In this document: piece by piece, positions 25,941 through 34,594 of the stretch
Layout of the letters: each line of letters begins with the position of its first letter
Position numbering within the stretch: position 1 is the first letter of the stretch
Source: Deltaproteobacteria bacterium
Lineage (GTDB): Bacteria; Myxococcota; Kuafuiibacteriia; Kuafuiibacteriales; Kuafuiibacteriaceae
DNA length: 64,000 nt
Assembly (NCBI GenBank): GCA_016713425.1
Contig: JADJPE010000005.1
Coordinates: 5,306,501-5,370,500 of the forward strand
Reading direction: 5' to 3'
Made by a program: the position numbers and the translations under genes
Notes under the pieces: generated by a model
The model's database searches: none
What the model was told of the DNA's origin: nothing
The model's input: only the letters and a program-made list of their open reading frames with translations

Positions 25941-26974
25941 AGCAGTCGCTGCGCGAGGAGGTCCTGAACGTCGAGGAGTCCCACGGGACGCCCGCGCTCG
26001 TCGACCACGGGGACCTGGTCGATCTTGTGGGCCCGCATGAGCTTGCTGGCCATCCTGACGTGGTCGTCGGGCCGAACAACTTTGGGGCTCGCCGACATGA
26101 GCTCACCGATCCGCTGCCGCAGATCGACGTCCCCGGTCTCCAGCATCCGTCGCAGATCGCCGTCGGTAAACATGCCCACCAATCGACCGCCTGCGCCTAC
26201 GACCGTGGTTGCGCCCGGCCGCCCGGGTGTGCGGGTCATGATGGCGATGACTTCGGACAACGTCGCACGCGGTGTGGCCTTCGGAAGGTGCGGGCCTTGG
26301 CGCATCACATCCCGCACCCGCATGAGCTGACGGCCGAGCGCTCCGCCCGGATGGAACAGGCGAAACGAATCCTCTGTGAAGCCTTTGAGCTCCAGCACCG
26401 CCATCGCCAGCGCGTCGCCGAGCCCCAACATCACCGTCGTCGAGGTCGTCGGAGCAAGCCCGGTGCCCGCTTCCTTCCAGCGGCCCATCTCGATGGTGAT
26501 CTGCGCCATTCGACCGAGCGTGGACGCCTTCGACCCCGTGATGGCCAGCGTCGTGGCCTTCATTTCTTGAACCGATTCCAAGAGACGAATGATCTCGTCC
26601 GTCTCGCCCGAGTGCGAGAGGACCAGGACGACGTCTCCGTTGCTGAGGCGTCCGAGATCGCCGTGAAGCGCGTCCGCCGGGTGGAGAAACAGCGACGGCG
26701 TACCCGTCGACGCAAAAGTCGAGGAAATCTTCTGCGCAACGAAGTTTGCCTTACCCATCCCGGCGACCACCAACCGGCCAGAGCAATCGGCAATCGCGAT
26801 CGTCGCACGCGCAAAATCAGAATCGAGCGTACGCGACGCTTCACGAAGCGCCTTGGCTTCATCGGCGACGACACGTCGCCCGAGTTCTACAATCTTCGTT
26901 TCACTGAGCCGACGGCGTCTCCGCGTTGAGGACACGACGCGAACATACCCGGCCGGCCGCCGCGGACAAGTCAT
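25937..26974 (-). CDS. KpsF/GutQ-family arabinose-5-phosphate isomerase
   Basis: About 345 residues. An N-terminal SIS domain carries MGKANFVAQKISSTFASTGTP, LHPADALHGDLG, LSHSGETDEIIRLL and FHPGGALG, all family hallmarks; two CBS domains follow (DVMRQGPHLPKATP, MSASPKVVRPDDHV). The enzyme interconverts ribulose 5-phosphate and arabinose 5-phosphate, the first step of KDO synthesis for lipopolysaccharide core, so a lipopolysaccharide or capsule role is likely. The start is uncertain: ATG 26974 gives an Arg-rich leader with AGGA almost touching it, and GTG codons nearer to the domain are possible. It overlaps the TIGR04282 gene. Confidence 0.92.
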   Translation of the reverse strand: MTCPRRPAGYVRVVSSTRRRRRLSETKIVELGRRVVADEAKALREASRTLDSDFARATIAIADCSGRLVVAGMGKANFVAQKISSTFASTGTPSLFLHPADALHGDLGRLSNGDVVLVLSHSGETDEIIRLLESVQEMKATTLAITGSKASTLGRMAQITIEMGRWKEAGTGLAPTTSTTVMLGLGDALAMAVLELKGFTEDSFRLFHPGGALGRQLMRVRDVMRQGPHLPKATPRATLSEVIAIMTRTPGRPGATTVVGAGGRLVGMFTDGDLRRMLETGDVDLRQRIGELMSASPKVVRPDDHVRMASKLMRAHKIDQVPVVDERGRPVGLLDVQDLLAQRLL

Positions 26975-27063
26975 TCCTCGCCCGCCCCGCCCTTCTCGTG
27001 AAGCCTCGAAACGAGAGGCCACGGCCAAGTTGCGGTCGCCGGACTCGAGCCAAGATCGGCGCT

Positions 27064-28581
27064 TCAGAACCCCGCGACGATTCCAAGGCAGATTTTGAGA
27101 TCGCTCGTGAGGAGCGTGGCATCTTTGACGGGTGGTGCCTCCTCGTTGACACGAAGAAGGCCCTCCCCCCGCGTCCCGCTTCCGGTGAATCCGATCTGCT
27201 GAAACCCATATTGCGCCGAAGAGAAGATGCCCACGTTGTCGTTGAACCAGAAGCTCCCTTTCAATTCGGTGTCGAACCTCAGGCCCCGCCCGTTGGTTCC
27301 ACTCGTCACCGGAGACTCTACGAACTGCGTCACGAAGCTCATCGTGGCCTCCGCTTCCAGACGCCAGGCGCGCGAGCCCTCGAGGACAATCGCGCCCCCG
27401 GCGCCGATCGACCATGCACCATACCCAGTGACGATGTCTCGATCCTGGCGGTCCACGGAAACAGAGTTCCGGTTCACGACGGCGGCCGGGCCGAGCTCCA
27501 AGACACCCTCGCGGCCGATCGTCGCCAGACCAAAGAGATAGCGCGCACCGAGCACACCATCGAGGAACCGTCCTTTCGGATCGGTCGGAGTGATCGGAGG
27601 ATCGACCTCAATCTCGTACTGCACCGAAGCGGTCGAGAGCTGAAGCCGGAGCTCCGCCCCCGTTCCCGGGATCCGAACATCGGCTTCCACAAGCCCAAGC
27701 AGGAGAGGCGCCACGGCGTAGTCGTGTCCCGTTGAGGCACCCTGTGCGACCAGTGCGTATCGATTCAGAGCCCGGGCGCCGGCGCCGAGATACAACGACA
27801 GGATTCGCCGACCCGATTCGGACGACCGACGCGATCTCGTTTCCCCGGGGTCGCGTTCCGAGACCGGGTCGAGATCCTTGCGGCTTGATGCCCCGGCCCC
27901 AGGACCGTCGGGGGTGCCGGGCGTCGTCGATGACTCTCCAGTTTGGGCGCCGCTTGGTGGGGTGCCCTCGGCGGGTCGCATCATCCACGCGGAGGGATCC
28001 TCCTCCGCATTGCGTGACGATGAAGAAGAGGCCGGTACGTCGGCCCTTTGCGCAGAGCGCATTCGATCGACGAGCGATCTCGCCAAGGCGCGCGCGGCGC
28101 GCACGGCGCCCTTGCGCGAAAAGCTCTGCGATGCGCGCTTGATGACGCGCCCGTCCTCGACGCGAACAACCCGCCCCTCCGCCCGGTAGCGTCCGAGCCG
28201 GCCCGAATTCTTGATGATGACGAGAAAGTCGGCGCCCACCGCGCGCGCGGCATCGAGGCGCCACGACCCTCCAGCTCGAGGCGACGAACGCCCTGAGTCG
28301 CGCAGGTCGCGGTCACCGATGACGCGCAGGCCCTTGCTGCGAAAGACCGAAGCCACGGTCTTTCCTATCCGCACACCCGTTGCGCCGCCGCCCGCGACCT
28401 TCGGCATCGCGACCGTCGGGCGCGCGGCGATGGCCAGATGCGGGCAGAGTCCGAAGAACCAGAAACAAACGCCGACCCACGCGAAGATTGCGGCGCGGAG
28501 CCCACATCGACGCGTTGCCGTCCGCGCACGAAGCTTGACGTGCCCTCGCCGAAGCCGAAGGGGGGCGCCGTCGCTGCGCAA
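27064..28581 (-). CDS. Exported protein with outer-membrane beta-barrel-like C-terminus
   Basis: About 505 residues. With a TTG start at 28581, just after the RNase E/G stop, the N-terminus is Arg-rich, followed by a hydrophobic export segment (AIFAWVGVCFWFFGLCPHLAIA). Residues ~60-190 alternate strand and helix (PTVAMPKVAGGGATG, DFLVIIKNSGRLGRYRAEG) and resemble the TolB/CsgG-like N-terminal domain of curli-type assembly factors. A Ser/Pro-rich linker follows. The last ~200 residues alternate polar and aromatic beta strands (LFGLATIGREGVLELGPAA, FDTELKGSFWFNDNVGIF) and end in Phe, as barrel proteins do. The start is uncertain. Function unknown; a membrane-exposed assembly or surface role is possible. 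Confidence 0.65.
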   Translation of the reverse strand: MRSDGAPLRLRRGHVKLRARTATRRCGLRAAIFAWVGVCFWFFGLCPHLAIAARPTVAMPKVAGGGATGVRIGKTVASVFRSKGLRVIGDRDLRDSGRSSPRAGGSWRLDAARAVGADFLVIIKNSGRLGRYRAEGRVVRVEDGRVIKRASQSFSRKGAVRAARALARSLVDRMRSAQRADVPASSSSSRNAEEDPSAWMMRPAEGTPPSGAQTGESSTTPGTPDGPGAGASSRKDLDPVSERDPGETRSRRSSESGRRILSLYLGAGARALNRYALVAQGASTGHDYAVAPLLLGLVEADVRIPGTGAELRLQLSTASVQYEIEVDPPITPTDPKGRFLDGVLGARYLFGLATIGREGVLELGPAAVVNRNSVSVDRQDRDIVTGYGAWSIGAGGAIVLEGSRAWRLEAEATMSFVTQFVESPVTSGTNGRGLRFDTELKGSFWFNDNVGIFSSAQYGFQQIGFTGSGTRGEGLLRVNEEAPPVKDATLLTSDLKICLGIVAGF

Positions 28582-28585
28582 AGCC

Positions 28586-30817
28586 TCAGCGACCGCCGAA
28601 GATACGCTCGAGGAGCGACTTCCGAGCTCGGGCTTGTTCTTCAAGCGAGCGCCGGTCAAGCGGGTCGGAGCCCGGGGTGGGTTTGGCGGGAGATGCACCA
28701 GGATCTCCAGCATACCGCGGTTGTTCGTCTTGCTCGACCAAGTAGAGATCCTTTTGCGCCGGCGTGGGCGCGCCCGGAGGCGGCACAGCCTGCCCCCACG
28801 GCGTGCGCGCTTCGTCACGCCCGGTCGCATTCTTCGCCCCCGATTTGACCGCGCCATCGGCCGCCGCAGTAGGCGCCTGCTCCGGTGCGGCGCCATCCTG
28901 ACCACGACGCAGCATCCGCGCTTTCCGCTCCGCCTTCAGGCGCTCGAGCATTTCCGGCGACGGCCGGCCGGTGAAGGTGACCCCGTTTTCACCCGCCGGA
29001 ACCGCCTCGGACAAATCGCCGGCTTCCGTCGTCCCTGCCGCGCCTTCATGACGGGATTTCCTGGTTCGCTTCTTCCGGCGGCTTGCCTTCTCGCCACCTT
29101 CGACCCGATCTTTCGACGAGCCACCCGACTTCGACGAGCCGCCCGACTTCGACGAAGCCGCAGCGCTCGCCCCTCCCGATGCCGCCGCGCCGCGGGCCTC
29201 GCCCTCGTTGGCCTCCGTCTCGGCCAGATCTTTCGTGCGACTCGCTTGTCCCCCGCGCTTCTTGCGGGCACGGCGTTTCTTGGAGCGATCGGCTCGACGT
29301 TCTTCGCGGGGCGGCAGCTTGTCCGTAATCTCGGCCAAGACCTCACCCTTGGATAGGTAGAGGACGTCATCCTTTCCGCGGTCCATCTCAGAACGCACGG
29401 TCACGAGTATCCGGCAGCCATACTCGCGCTCCAGCGCGAGCAACTGGGTTCGCTTCTGGTTCAAAATATACTCGGCCGTCTCCCTGTGCGTCGAGACCCG
29501 CGCCTCACCGACGCCGCCTTGAGCCAGACGTGTTTCCACGCGGCGAAGCAAAGACAACGAATGGGCCTCCGGCGTCCGCAGCCACCCGGTCCCACCGCAC
29601 GCGTCGCAGCGCCTTTGAAACGCGCGCCGCAGACCCTGGCGGATCCGTTGACGCGTGAGGACACACAGGCCTTTGCTGTTGATGCGAGAGATCTTGTAGC
29701 GCGCCTTGTCCTCGGCCGCAGCCTCGGCCAACGCCGTCTCGACGAGCTTCTTGTTCTTCGCCAGCTCCATGTCGATGAAGTCGATGACGACGATGCCGCC
29801 CAGATCGCGAAGCTTCAGCTGCCGCGCGATCTCTTCGGCCGCCTCCATGTTCGTCTTGGAGACGGTTTCCTCGTGGCCCTTTTCCGAGGTCATTTTTCCC
29901 GAGTTGACGTCGATGGCGACCAAGGCCTCCGTTTCGTCGATGACGATCGAGCCACCGCTCGGCAGAGCGACCCGTCGCTCAAACGTAGCTTCGATCTGCT
30001 CCTCGACGTGGTAATAGGCAAAGATCGGGATCGCGTTCTGATAGTGATGCAGCTTCGCGACGTCCTGCGACATCAGGGCCTCGAAGTAAGCGACCGCCGC
30101 TTCATACTCCTCTTTGCTGTCGATCCAGACCTCGTCGATGTCTTCGTCGTAGAAATCGCGGAGGGTCCGCGAGACGAGGTCCGGTTCGGCGTGGAGGAGC
30201 GAGGGTGCTCGCGCGATCGCGGCCGCCTTGGAGATTCGATCGTACGCTTCAGCCAGCGCATCGATGTCGCGCTGAATGGCTGTGCGTGTTTGGCCCAACC
30301 CCGCCGTCCGTACGATGAAGCCGCTGCCTTCGGGACGAGTGATCTTCTGGGCCATCGCCTTGATGCGGCGACGAACCTTCTCGTCCTCGATCTTGCGAGA
30401 AATGCCGCCCGCGTCGCTGCCCGGCATCAAAACCGTGTAGCGTCCGGGCAACGAGAGATACGTGGTGAGCGCAGCGCCCTTCTCCCCAATGGCATCTTTC
30501 GACACCTGAACGACAATCTCCTGCCCACGGCGAAGGACGTCATTGATCTTGGGGGGCTCGGACTGTGTCCATTTCCGGAAATACGACGAAGGGGAGACCT
30601 CATCGAGCGGCAGGAATCCTTGCTTGTGGGCGCCGAAATCAACAAACGCCGCGGCCAGCGAACCTTCGACGTTGTGGACGATCCCTTTGTATATGTTTCC
30701 TTTGATAGAGCTCTGTTCGGCGGCTTCGATATCGAGTTCGTTCAGTTCACCGTCTTCGACGATGGCGATTCGGAGCTCGTTGGGCTCCGTCGCGTTGACG
30801 AGCATGCGGGTGGTCAT
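28586..30817 (-). CDS. rng: Ribonuclease E/G
   Basis: A 743-residue endoribonuclease for mRNA decay and rRNA processing. The S1 domain lies at about residues 35-125 (GNIYKGIVHNVEGSLAAAFVDFG), RNase H-like and 5'-sensor regions follow, and the catalytic metal Asp residues are in VAIDVNSG and VVIDFIDMEL. The zinc link is CDACGGTG. The catalytic core ends near residue 510; the ~230-residue tail is disordered and basic, with Lys/Arg-rich (RRADRSKKRRARKKRG) and SSKSGGSSKSGGSSKD repeats, as in RNase E scaffold regions. The core length lies between RNase G and RNase E. GGAG lies 14 bases before the ATG. It is divergent from guaB. Confidence 0.95.
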   Translation of the reverse strand: MTTRMLVNATEPNELRIAIVEDGELNELDIEAAEQSSIKGNIYKGIVHNVEGSLAAAFVDFGAHKQGFLPLDEVSPSSYFRKWTQSEPPKINDVLRRGQEIVVQVSKDAIGEKGAALTTYLSLPGRYTVLMPGSDAGGISRKIEDEKVRRRIKAMAQKITRPEGSGFIVRTAGLGQTRTAIQRDIDALAEAYDRISKAAAIARAPSLLHAEPDLVSRTLRDFYDEDIDEVWIDSKEEYEAAVAYFEALMSQDVAKLHHYQNAIPIFAYYHVEEQIEATFERRVALPSGGSIVIDETEALVAIDVNSGKMTSEKGHEETVSKTNMEAAEEIARQLKLRDLGGIVVIDFIDMELAKNKKLVETALAEAAAEDKARYKISRINSKGLCVLTRQRIRQGLRRAFQRRCDACGGTGWLRTPEAHSLSLLRRVETRLAQGGVGEARVSTHRETAEYILNQKRTQLLALEREYGCRILVTVRSEMDRGKDDVLYLSKGEVLAEITDKLPPREERRADRSKKRRARKKRGGQASRTKDLAETEANEGEARGAAASGGASAAASSKSGGSSKSGGSSKDRVEGGEKASRRKKRTRKSRHEGAAGTTEAGDLSEAVPAGENGVTFTGRPSPEMLERLKAERKARMLRRGQDGAAPEQAPTAAADGAVKSGAKNATGRDEARTPWGQAVPPPGAPTPAQKDLYLVEQDEQPRYAGDPGASPAKPTPGSDPLDRRSLEEQARARKSLLERIFGGR

Positions 30818-31191
30818 GAGAGTGTTTTCTCCGGGAGCGGTTCTTTGCTTCTTGGCATAATCTCCGCCGGGGTTCGGGCGCGATGCACGCGGATGTTCGA
30901 CATCCTTGCGCGCGTCGCCCGCGTAGGGCCCCGCGGGGGCCGGCGTTGCTCGGGTTCACGAAATCAGCGTTCATCGCGATGGAATGAGAACCGAGCCGAT
31001 GCAAAGCCAATGATCCAGCTCCCTTGTCCGCTCAGCCTCAGCGAGCGGTGTAAGGGGGGCTCCAAACTACGCGGAGCCCTGTCTGTGGAGCACCCTACTC
31101 GCTCCGCGTCCAAAAGCCAACTGGCACGGAACAACTCGTGGCAATTCGCACTTGACCCGCCGAGCACCCCCGCCCAGATCCACCATCCAAG
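30818..31191. other. Intergenic region between rng and guaB
   Basis: A 374-bp divergent region. It should hold promoters for both rng and guaB, but I see no convincing -35/-10 pair (a TTGACC lies at 31152-31157 without a -10 at 16-18 bp). There is a 6-bp GC hairpin GGCCCC-GCG-GGGGCC at 30927-30941 with no T-tract. No ORF with coding character was found. Confidence 0.5.
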
Positions 31192-32652
31192 ATGTTAGCC
31201 GGCGATCTTCCCGAGGGTCTTGCTTTTGACGATGTCCTGCTCAGGCCAGGTTATTCAGAGACTTTGCCCAAAGATGCAGAGCTCGAAACGCAAGTGACGC
31301 GAAATCTTAGGCTCAAGATTCCCATCTTCTCCGCCGCCATGGACACGGTGACAGACGCCCGTCTCGCCATCGCGTTGGCTCAGCTTGGGGGCCTGGGCGT
31401 GGTCCACAAGAACCTCTCGCCCGAAGCCCAGGCCGCCGAGGTCCGGAAGGTCAAGCGCTTCGAGTCTGGCATCATTTCGGATCCGGTGACCGTCACTTCT
31501 ACGATGAAGATCGAGGCCGCTTTGGCCCTGGTGGCGGAACACGGATTCTCGTCGTTCCCCGTGGTCGACGACGGACGTCTGGTGGGGATCCTGACGAGCC
31601 GCGACATTCGCGCCGTCGATCGCCACGACCGTCTCATCGCGGAAGCCATGACGCGGCATGTCATCACGGTCCAAGAAGGTACGCCGCCCGAAGAGACACG
31701 CCGCCTCATGCACCAGCATCGGAAGGAAACCGTCCCCATCGTCGACGGAATGGGTGCTCTCGTAGGCCTCGTTACCCTCAAAGATCTCGAAAAGCGCGCG
31801 CGCCATCCGGACGCCGTCACCGATCGCGAAGGACGGCTCCTCGTCGGTGCCGCGCTTGGCGTGGGGCCAGATCGACCAGACCGCGCCCAACGTCTGGTCG
31901 AGGCCGGCGTCGACCTCCTCGTGATCGATACCGCCCATGGCCACAGCAAAGGCGTCATCGACGCCGTCAAGGCGACCAAACTCGCGCATCCCCACGTCGA
32001 ACTCATGGCCGGGAACGTGGCGACAGCCGAAGGCACCCACGCCTTGATGGATGCGGGGGTGGATGCGGTCAAAGTGGGCATCGGCCCGGGATCGATCTGC
32101 ACGACGCGCATCGTGGCTGGTGTCGGCGTCCCTCAGCTTTCGGCCGTTGCCGAATGTGCGCGGGCAAGCGGCACGAGCGGGATTGGGATCGTCAGCGATG
32201 GCGGGATCAAGTACTCGGGTGACATCGTCAAAGCTCTGGCCATGGGGGCCCATGCGGTGATGATCGGTTCTCTTCTGGCCGGCGTTGCCGAGTCTCCGGG
32301 CGAAGTCGTGCTCTACGAGGGGCGTGCCTTCAAATCGTATCGTGGGATGGGGTCCCTGGGCGCCATGCAACAAGGATCTGCGGAACGATACGGGCAGGAC
32401 GCGCGTACCGCGACCTCGAAGCTCGTACCCGAGGGGATCGAGGGACGGGTGGCGTTTCGAGGGTCACTCGATGAAACCATTTGGCAGCTCCTGGGTGGGC
32501 TGAGGGCAGGCATGGGGTATGCGGGTGCGGTCACGCTCGCTGAGCTCCGCGAGAAGGCACGCTTTGTCCGGATCACCGCGGCGGGCTTGCGCGAATCCCA
32601 CGTCCACGACGTCGTCGTCACCAAGGAAGCGCCCAACTATACGCGACGATGA
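31192..32652 (+). CDS. guaB: Inosine-5'-monophosphate dehydrogenase
   Basis: A 486-residue enzyme converting IMP to XMP with NAD+, the committed step of GMP synthesis. N-terminal ALPEGL-type start (FDDVLLRPGYSE), IFSAAMDTVTDARLAIALA, a CBS pair (residues ~95-215), GIGPGSICTTRIVAGVG with the catalytic Cys, DGGIKYSGDIVKALAMGA, and YRGMGSLGAMQ with the mobile flap. The start is ATG 31192. It stands alone on the plus strand and is convergent with the unknown gene at 32694. Confidence 0.97.
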   Translation: MLAGDLPEGLAFDDVLLRPGYSETLPKDAELETQVTRNLRLKIPIFSAAMDTVTDARLAIALAQLGGLGVVHKNLSPEAQAAEVRKVKRFESGIISDPVTVTSTMKIEAALALVAEHGFSSFPVVDDGRLVGILTSRDIRAVDRHDRLIAEAMTRHVITVQEGTPPEETRRLMHQHRKETVPIVDGMGALVGLVTLKDLEKRARHPDAVTDREGRLLVGAALGVGPDRPDRAQRLVEAGVDLLVIDTAHGHSKGVIDAVKATKLAHPHVELMAGNVATAEGTHALMDAGVDAVKVGIGPGSICTTRIVAGVGVPQLSAVAECARASGTSGIGIVSDGGIKYSGDIVKALAMGAHAVMIGSLLAGVAESPGEVVLYEGRAFKSYRGMGSLGAMQQGSAERYGQDARTATSKLVPEGIEGRVAFRGSLDETIWQLLGGLRAGMGYAGAVTLAELREKARFVRITAAGLRESHVHDVVVTKEAPNYTRR

Positions 32653-32657
32653 TGACA

Positions 32658-32680
32658 CGCCCGCCCTGTTCATTCGGGCG
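32658..32680. terminator. Hairpin between convergent guaB and the gene at 32694
   Basis: CGCCCG (32658-32663) pairs with CGGGCG (32675-32680) around an 11-base loop, immediately after the guaB stop. It may end transcription from both sides. There is no T-run, so termination strength is unclear. Confidence 0.4.
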
Positions 32681-32693
32681 CCACGTGCACCGT

Positions 32694-33320
32694 TCATTGG
32701 GGCTCTACGTGCAGACGGCGAATGAACCGCTGACCCGAAACCGGGAGCCCACGAACGATCGCGCCCGGCCCTTGCCGTTCGACGGCTTTGGCCGCCGCGC
32801 GAATCTGGTCGGCCTGATATGGAAGCCCACTCAAGAAACCCGCGATCACGGCGCCATCGTCGTTCGGGCGGATTCGGTAGCGGGTCGACAGGACCTCACC
32901 GGCCGGGTTCACGCGATATCCATAGTCCGCTCTCGGTCCATCGGCACTTGGGACGAGCACCTCGAACGCCCCGTCTGCATCGATGCGGAAGATCCAAAGA
33001 TATAGATAGCGCGTCCGGCCATACGAAAACCGAAGTTCTTCCCCCGCCACGAGCGCCGAACCTTGGCCGAACGTCCGCGGGACGCCATCCTCGGGACGCT
33101 CCCGCCACATGCGGAGTCCGGTCGTCGACCGGCGCCAATCTCCAGCCCCAAACGTATCGCCTTCGATGAGACCCAAATCGACCAGGCGAGACACCCCCAG
33201 CACCAGGGCGAAGCACGCGAAGGCGCCCAGCAGGGCGCGAATCGCTCGAACGCGGCGGGACGCGGCTCGACGTTGGAGGCTCAATCGACACTCCGGGCGA
33301 GATCCGAACCCTCCACCCAA
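32694..33320 (-). CDS. Membrane-anchored protein of unknown function
   Basis: A 208-residue protein with a basic N-terminus and one membrane helix (ALLGAFACFALVLGVSRLVDLG); the rest is exported. Residues ~80-130 (GRTRYLYLWIFRIDADGAFEVLVP) are beta-rich and loosely resemble DUF4384-type modules in which a strand pair carries 'DADG' before 'LVPS', but this is weak. The 5' end overlaps the 3' end of dapF by 40 bp, so translation is likely coupled to dapF. There is no catalytic motif. Confidence 0.6.
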   Translation of the reverse strand: MGGGFGSRPECRLSLQRRAASRRVRAIRALLGAFACFALVLGVSRLVDLGLIEGDTFGAGDWRRSTTGLRMWRERPEDGVPRTFGQGSALVAGEELRFSYGRTRYLYLWIFRIDADGAFEVLVPSADGPRADYGYRVNPAGEVLSTRYRIRPNDDGAVIAGFLSGLPYQADQIRAAAKAVERQGPGAIVRGLPVSGQRFIRRLHVEPQ

Positions 33321-34213
33321 ACCGCCCCATCGAAGACGTGCTGCGCATCGCCGACCAGCTCGACGTGTCCAAGCAGAGATCCGGCCTCAGAGGTTGCGAG
33401 CCCGCCCGTCGACGCGGAGTGAAACGGCTCGACGCGGACCTCGAGCGCGCCACCAGGCAGATGCACGACCACCGGCTCAGCCGCACACACGAGGCCCCAT
33501 CGACACGCAGCCGTAGCCGCCGCCGCCGCACCCGTGCCACAGGCCTGAGTCAAGCCCGCGCCGCGTTCAAAAACCACCAGCTCGATCGTCTGAGGTTTCA
33601 TCAAGCGCAAGAATCCGACGTTCGTTCGATCGGGGAACCGAGGATGTCGCTCCAGCTCCGGGCCAAGCCGTTGCGCAAGCATGAGGAGGGAGGCGCCCGG
33701 AATCGATTCCGAGCCCGAAGCCTCGTCTTCCCTGCCCAGGGGCCTCAAGACGAGATGCGGATTGCCGAGCGAGAGCCCAACGCCCTCGACGGCCGGAGAA
33801 GACTCCAGGAGCTGAGACTCGCTCGCCAGCAAGCGAACATCACCCAGCCCCACCCGCACGTTTCGATCGCCTTCGCCCTCGATGGAGCCACGCCGAAGAC
33901 CGGCGTCCGTGTCGAAAACCGCGCTCGAGCAGCGCATCCGATCGGCCACATGCCGCATCACGCACCGAAGACCATTGCCGCACATCTCCGGCACCGAGCC
34001 GTCGCGGTTGTAGATATGAAGCCTGTAGTCCGCGCCCTCGATCCGCGGGCGCAGCAGCGTCAAGATCCCGTCCGCACCAATTCCACGATGACGATCGCAC
34101 AGACGACGGGCACCCTCGGCCGACAAGAGGAGCGCATCCAGCACGTCTTCGAGGACGATGAAATCGTTTCCAAGCCCATGAAACTTCCGAAACCGCAGGT
34201 CTCTCGCAGCCAT
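33281..34213 (-). CDS. dapF: Diaminopimelate epimerase
   Basis: A 310-residue enzyme converting LL- to meso-diaminopimelate for lysine and peptidoglycan. The two active-site Cys sit in EMCGNGLRC (around residue 78) and QACGTGAAAAA (around 220), with FHGLGNDFIVLED and IYNRDGSVP at the N-terminus and LSLGNPHLV between. Length is slightly above the usual 275-285. AGGG lies shortly upstream of the ATG. The ORF overlaps the gene at 32694 by 40 bp. A T-tract hairpin at 34263-34334 sits ~50 bp upstream on the same strand, so a message started further upstream would be stopped before dapF. Confidence 0.95.
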   Translation of the reverse strand: MAARDLRFRKFHGLGNDFIVLEDVLDALLLSAEGARRLCDRHRGIGADGILTLLRPRIEGADYRLHIYNRDGSVPEMCGNGLRCVMRHVADRMRCSSAVFDTDAGLRRGSIEGEGDRNVRVGLGDVRLLASESQLLESSPAVEGVGLSLGNPHLVLRPLGREDEASGSESIPGASLLMLAQRLGPELERHPRFPDRTNVGFLRLMKPQTIELVVFERGAGLTQACGTGAAAAATAACRWGLVCAAEPVVVHLPGGALEVRVEPFHSASTGGLATSEAGSLLGHVELVGDAQHVFDGAVWVEGSDLARSVD

Positions 34214-34261
34214 CGAGCCCTAACAGAACGAAACTGGCTGAGCAGAGTCAAAAACGGAGAA

Positions 34262-34411
34262 CAAAAAAAGGCAGGGACAAGCATCGGCCGAATCAGGAAG
34301 GGGGGCTCCCAGTCCGTCCAGTGCTTGTCCCTGCAAAACCAAGGTCCAGGAGTCCAGAAGCTTTCAGCGCGGGGGGACACGCTCGAAGGCTTAGAAACTC
34401 TCGACCTCCAA
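34262..34411 (-). ncRNA. Candidate small RNA or leader with terminator hairpin
   Basis: On the minus strand, bases 34322-34334 and 34271-34283 form a perfect 13-bp inverted repeat (GCAGGGACAAGCA), 38 bases apart, followed by C and seven T (34263-34269): an intrinsic terminator-like end. About 75 bases before it, GCCTTCGAGC and GCTGAAAGC can form a second, imperfect hairpin. The stretch holds two runs of six C. A sigma-54-like promoter lies at 34421-34437, giving a start near 34411 and an RNA of ~150 nt. It has no coding frame. It could be a stand-alone sRNA or an attenuated dapF leader. Confidence 0.5.
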
Positions 34412-34420
34412 AACTGCCTA

Positions 34421-34437
34421 TAACAAGTTTCATACCA
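34421..34437 (-). promoter_or_regulatory. Sigma-54-like -24/-12 promoter for the candidate sRNA
   Basis: The minus-strand sequence TGGTATGAAACTTGTTA matches the consensus TGGCACGNNNNTTGCW: GG (34436-34435) and the -12 dinucleotide (34424-34423) are separated by ten bases as required. The -12 C is T. It faces away from the NtrC-family gene at 34595. Confidence 0.4.
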
Positions 34438-34443
34438 AATCTG

Positions 34444-34453
34444 TGCTTAAGCA
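34444..34453. promoter_or_regulatory. Palindrome TGCTTAAGCA, possible activator site
   Basis: A perfect 10-bp palindrome 8 bp upstream of the proposed -24 element, in the region between the candidate sRNA and the NtrC-family gene. It is a possible binding site, but closer than usual enhancers. Confidence 0.3.
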
Positions 34454-34594
34454 GATTCGACCGAGATCGGTGACACCGAGGTTATTAGACCGCAACATCC
34501 GTGGTGATTTAGCCTCGTTAGAGTGATATACGAACTAAGATATGGAATTTATGAGGCTTAGGCCCGCGGTCATTCGACCACAGAGGCGCCGACG

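Noticed and set aside
29486..31198. 570-residue plus-strand open frame opposite RNase E/G
   Set aside because: It is antisense to a fully conserved RNase E/G and has no homology I can see.
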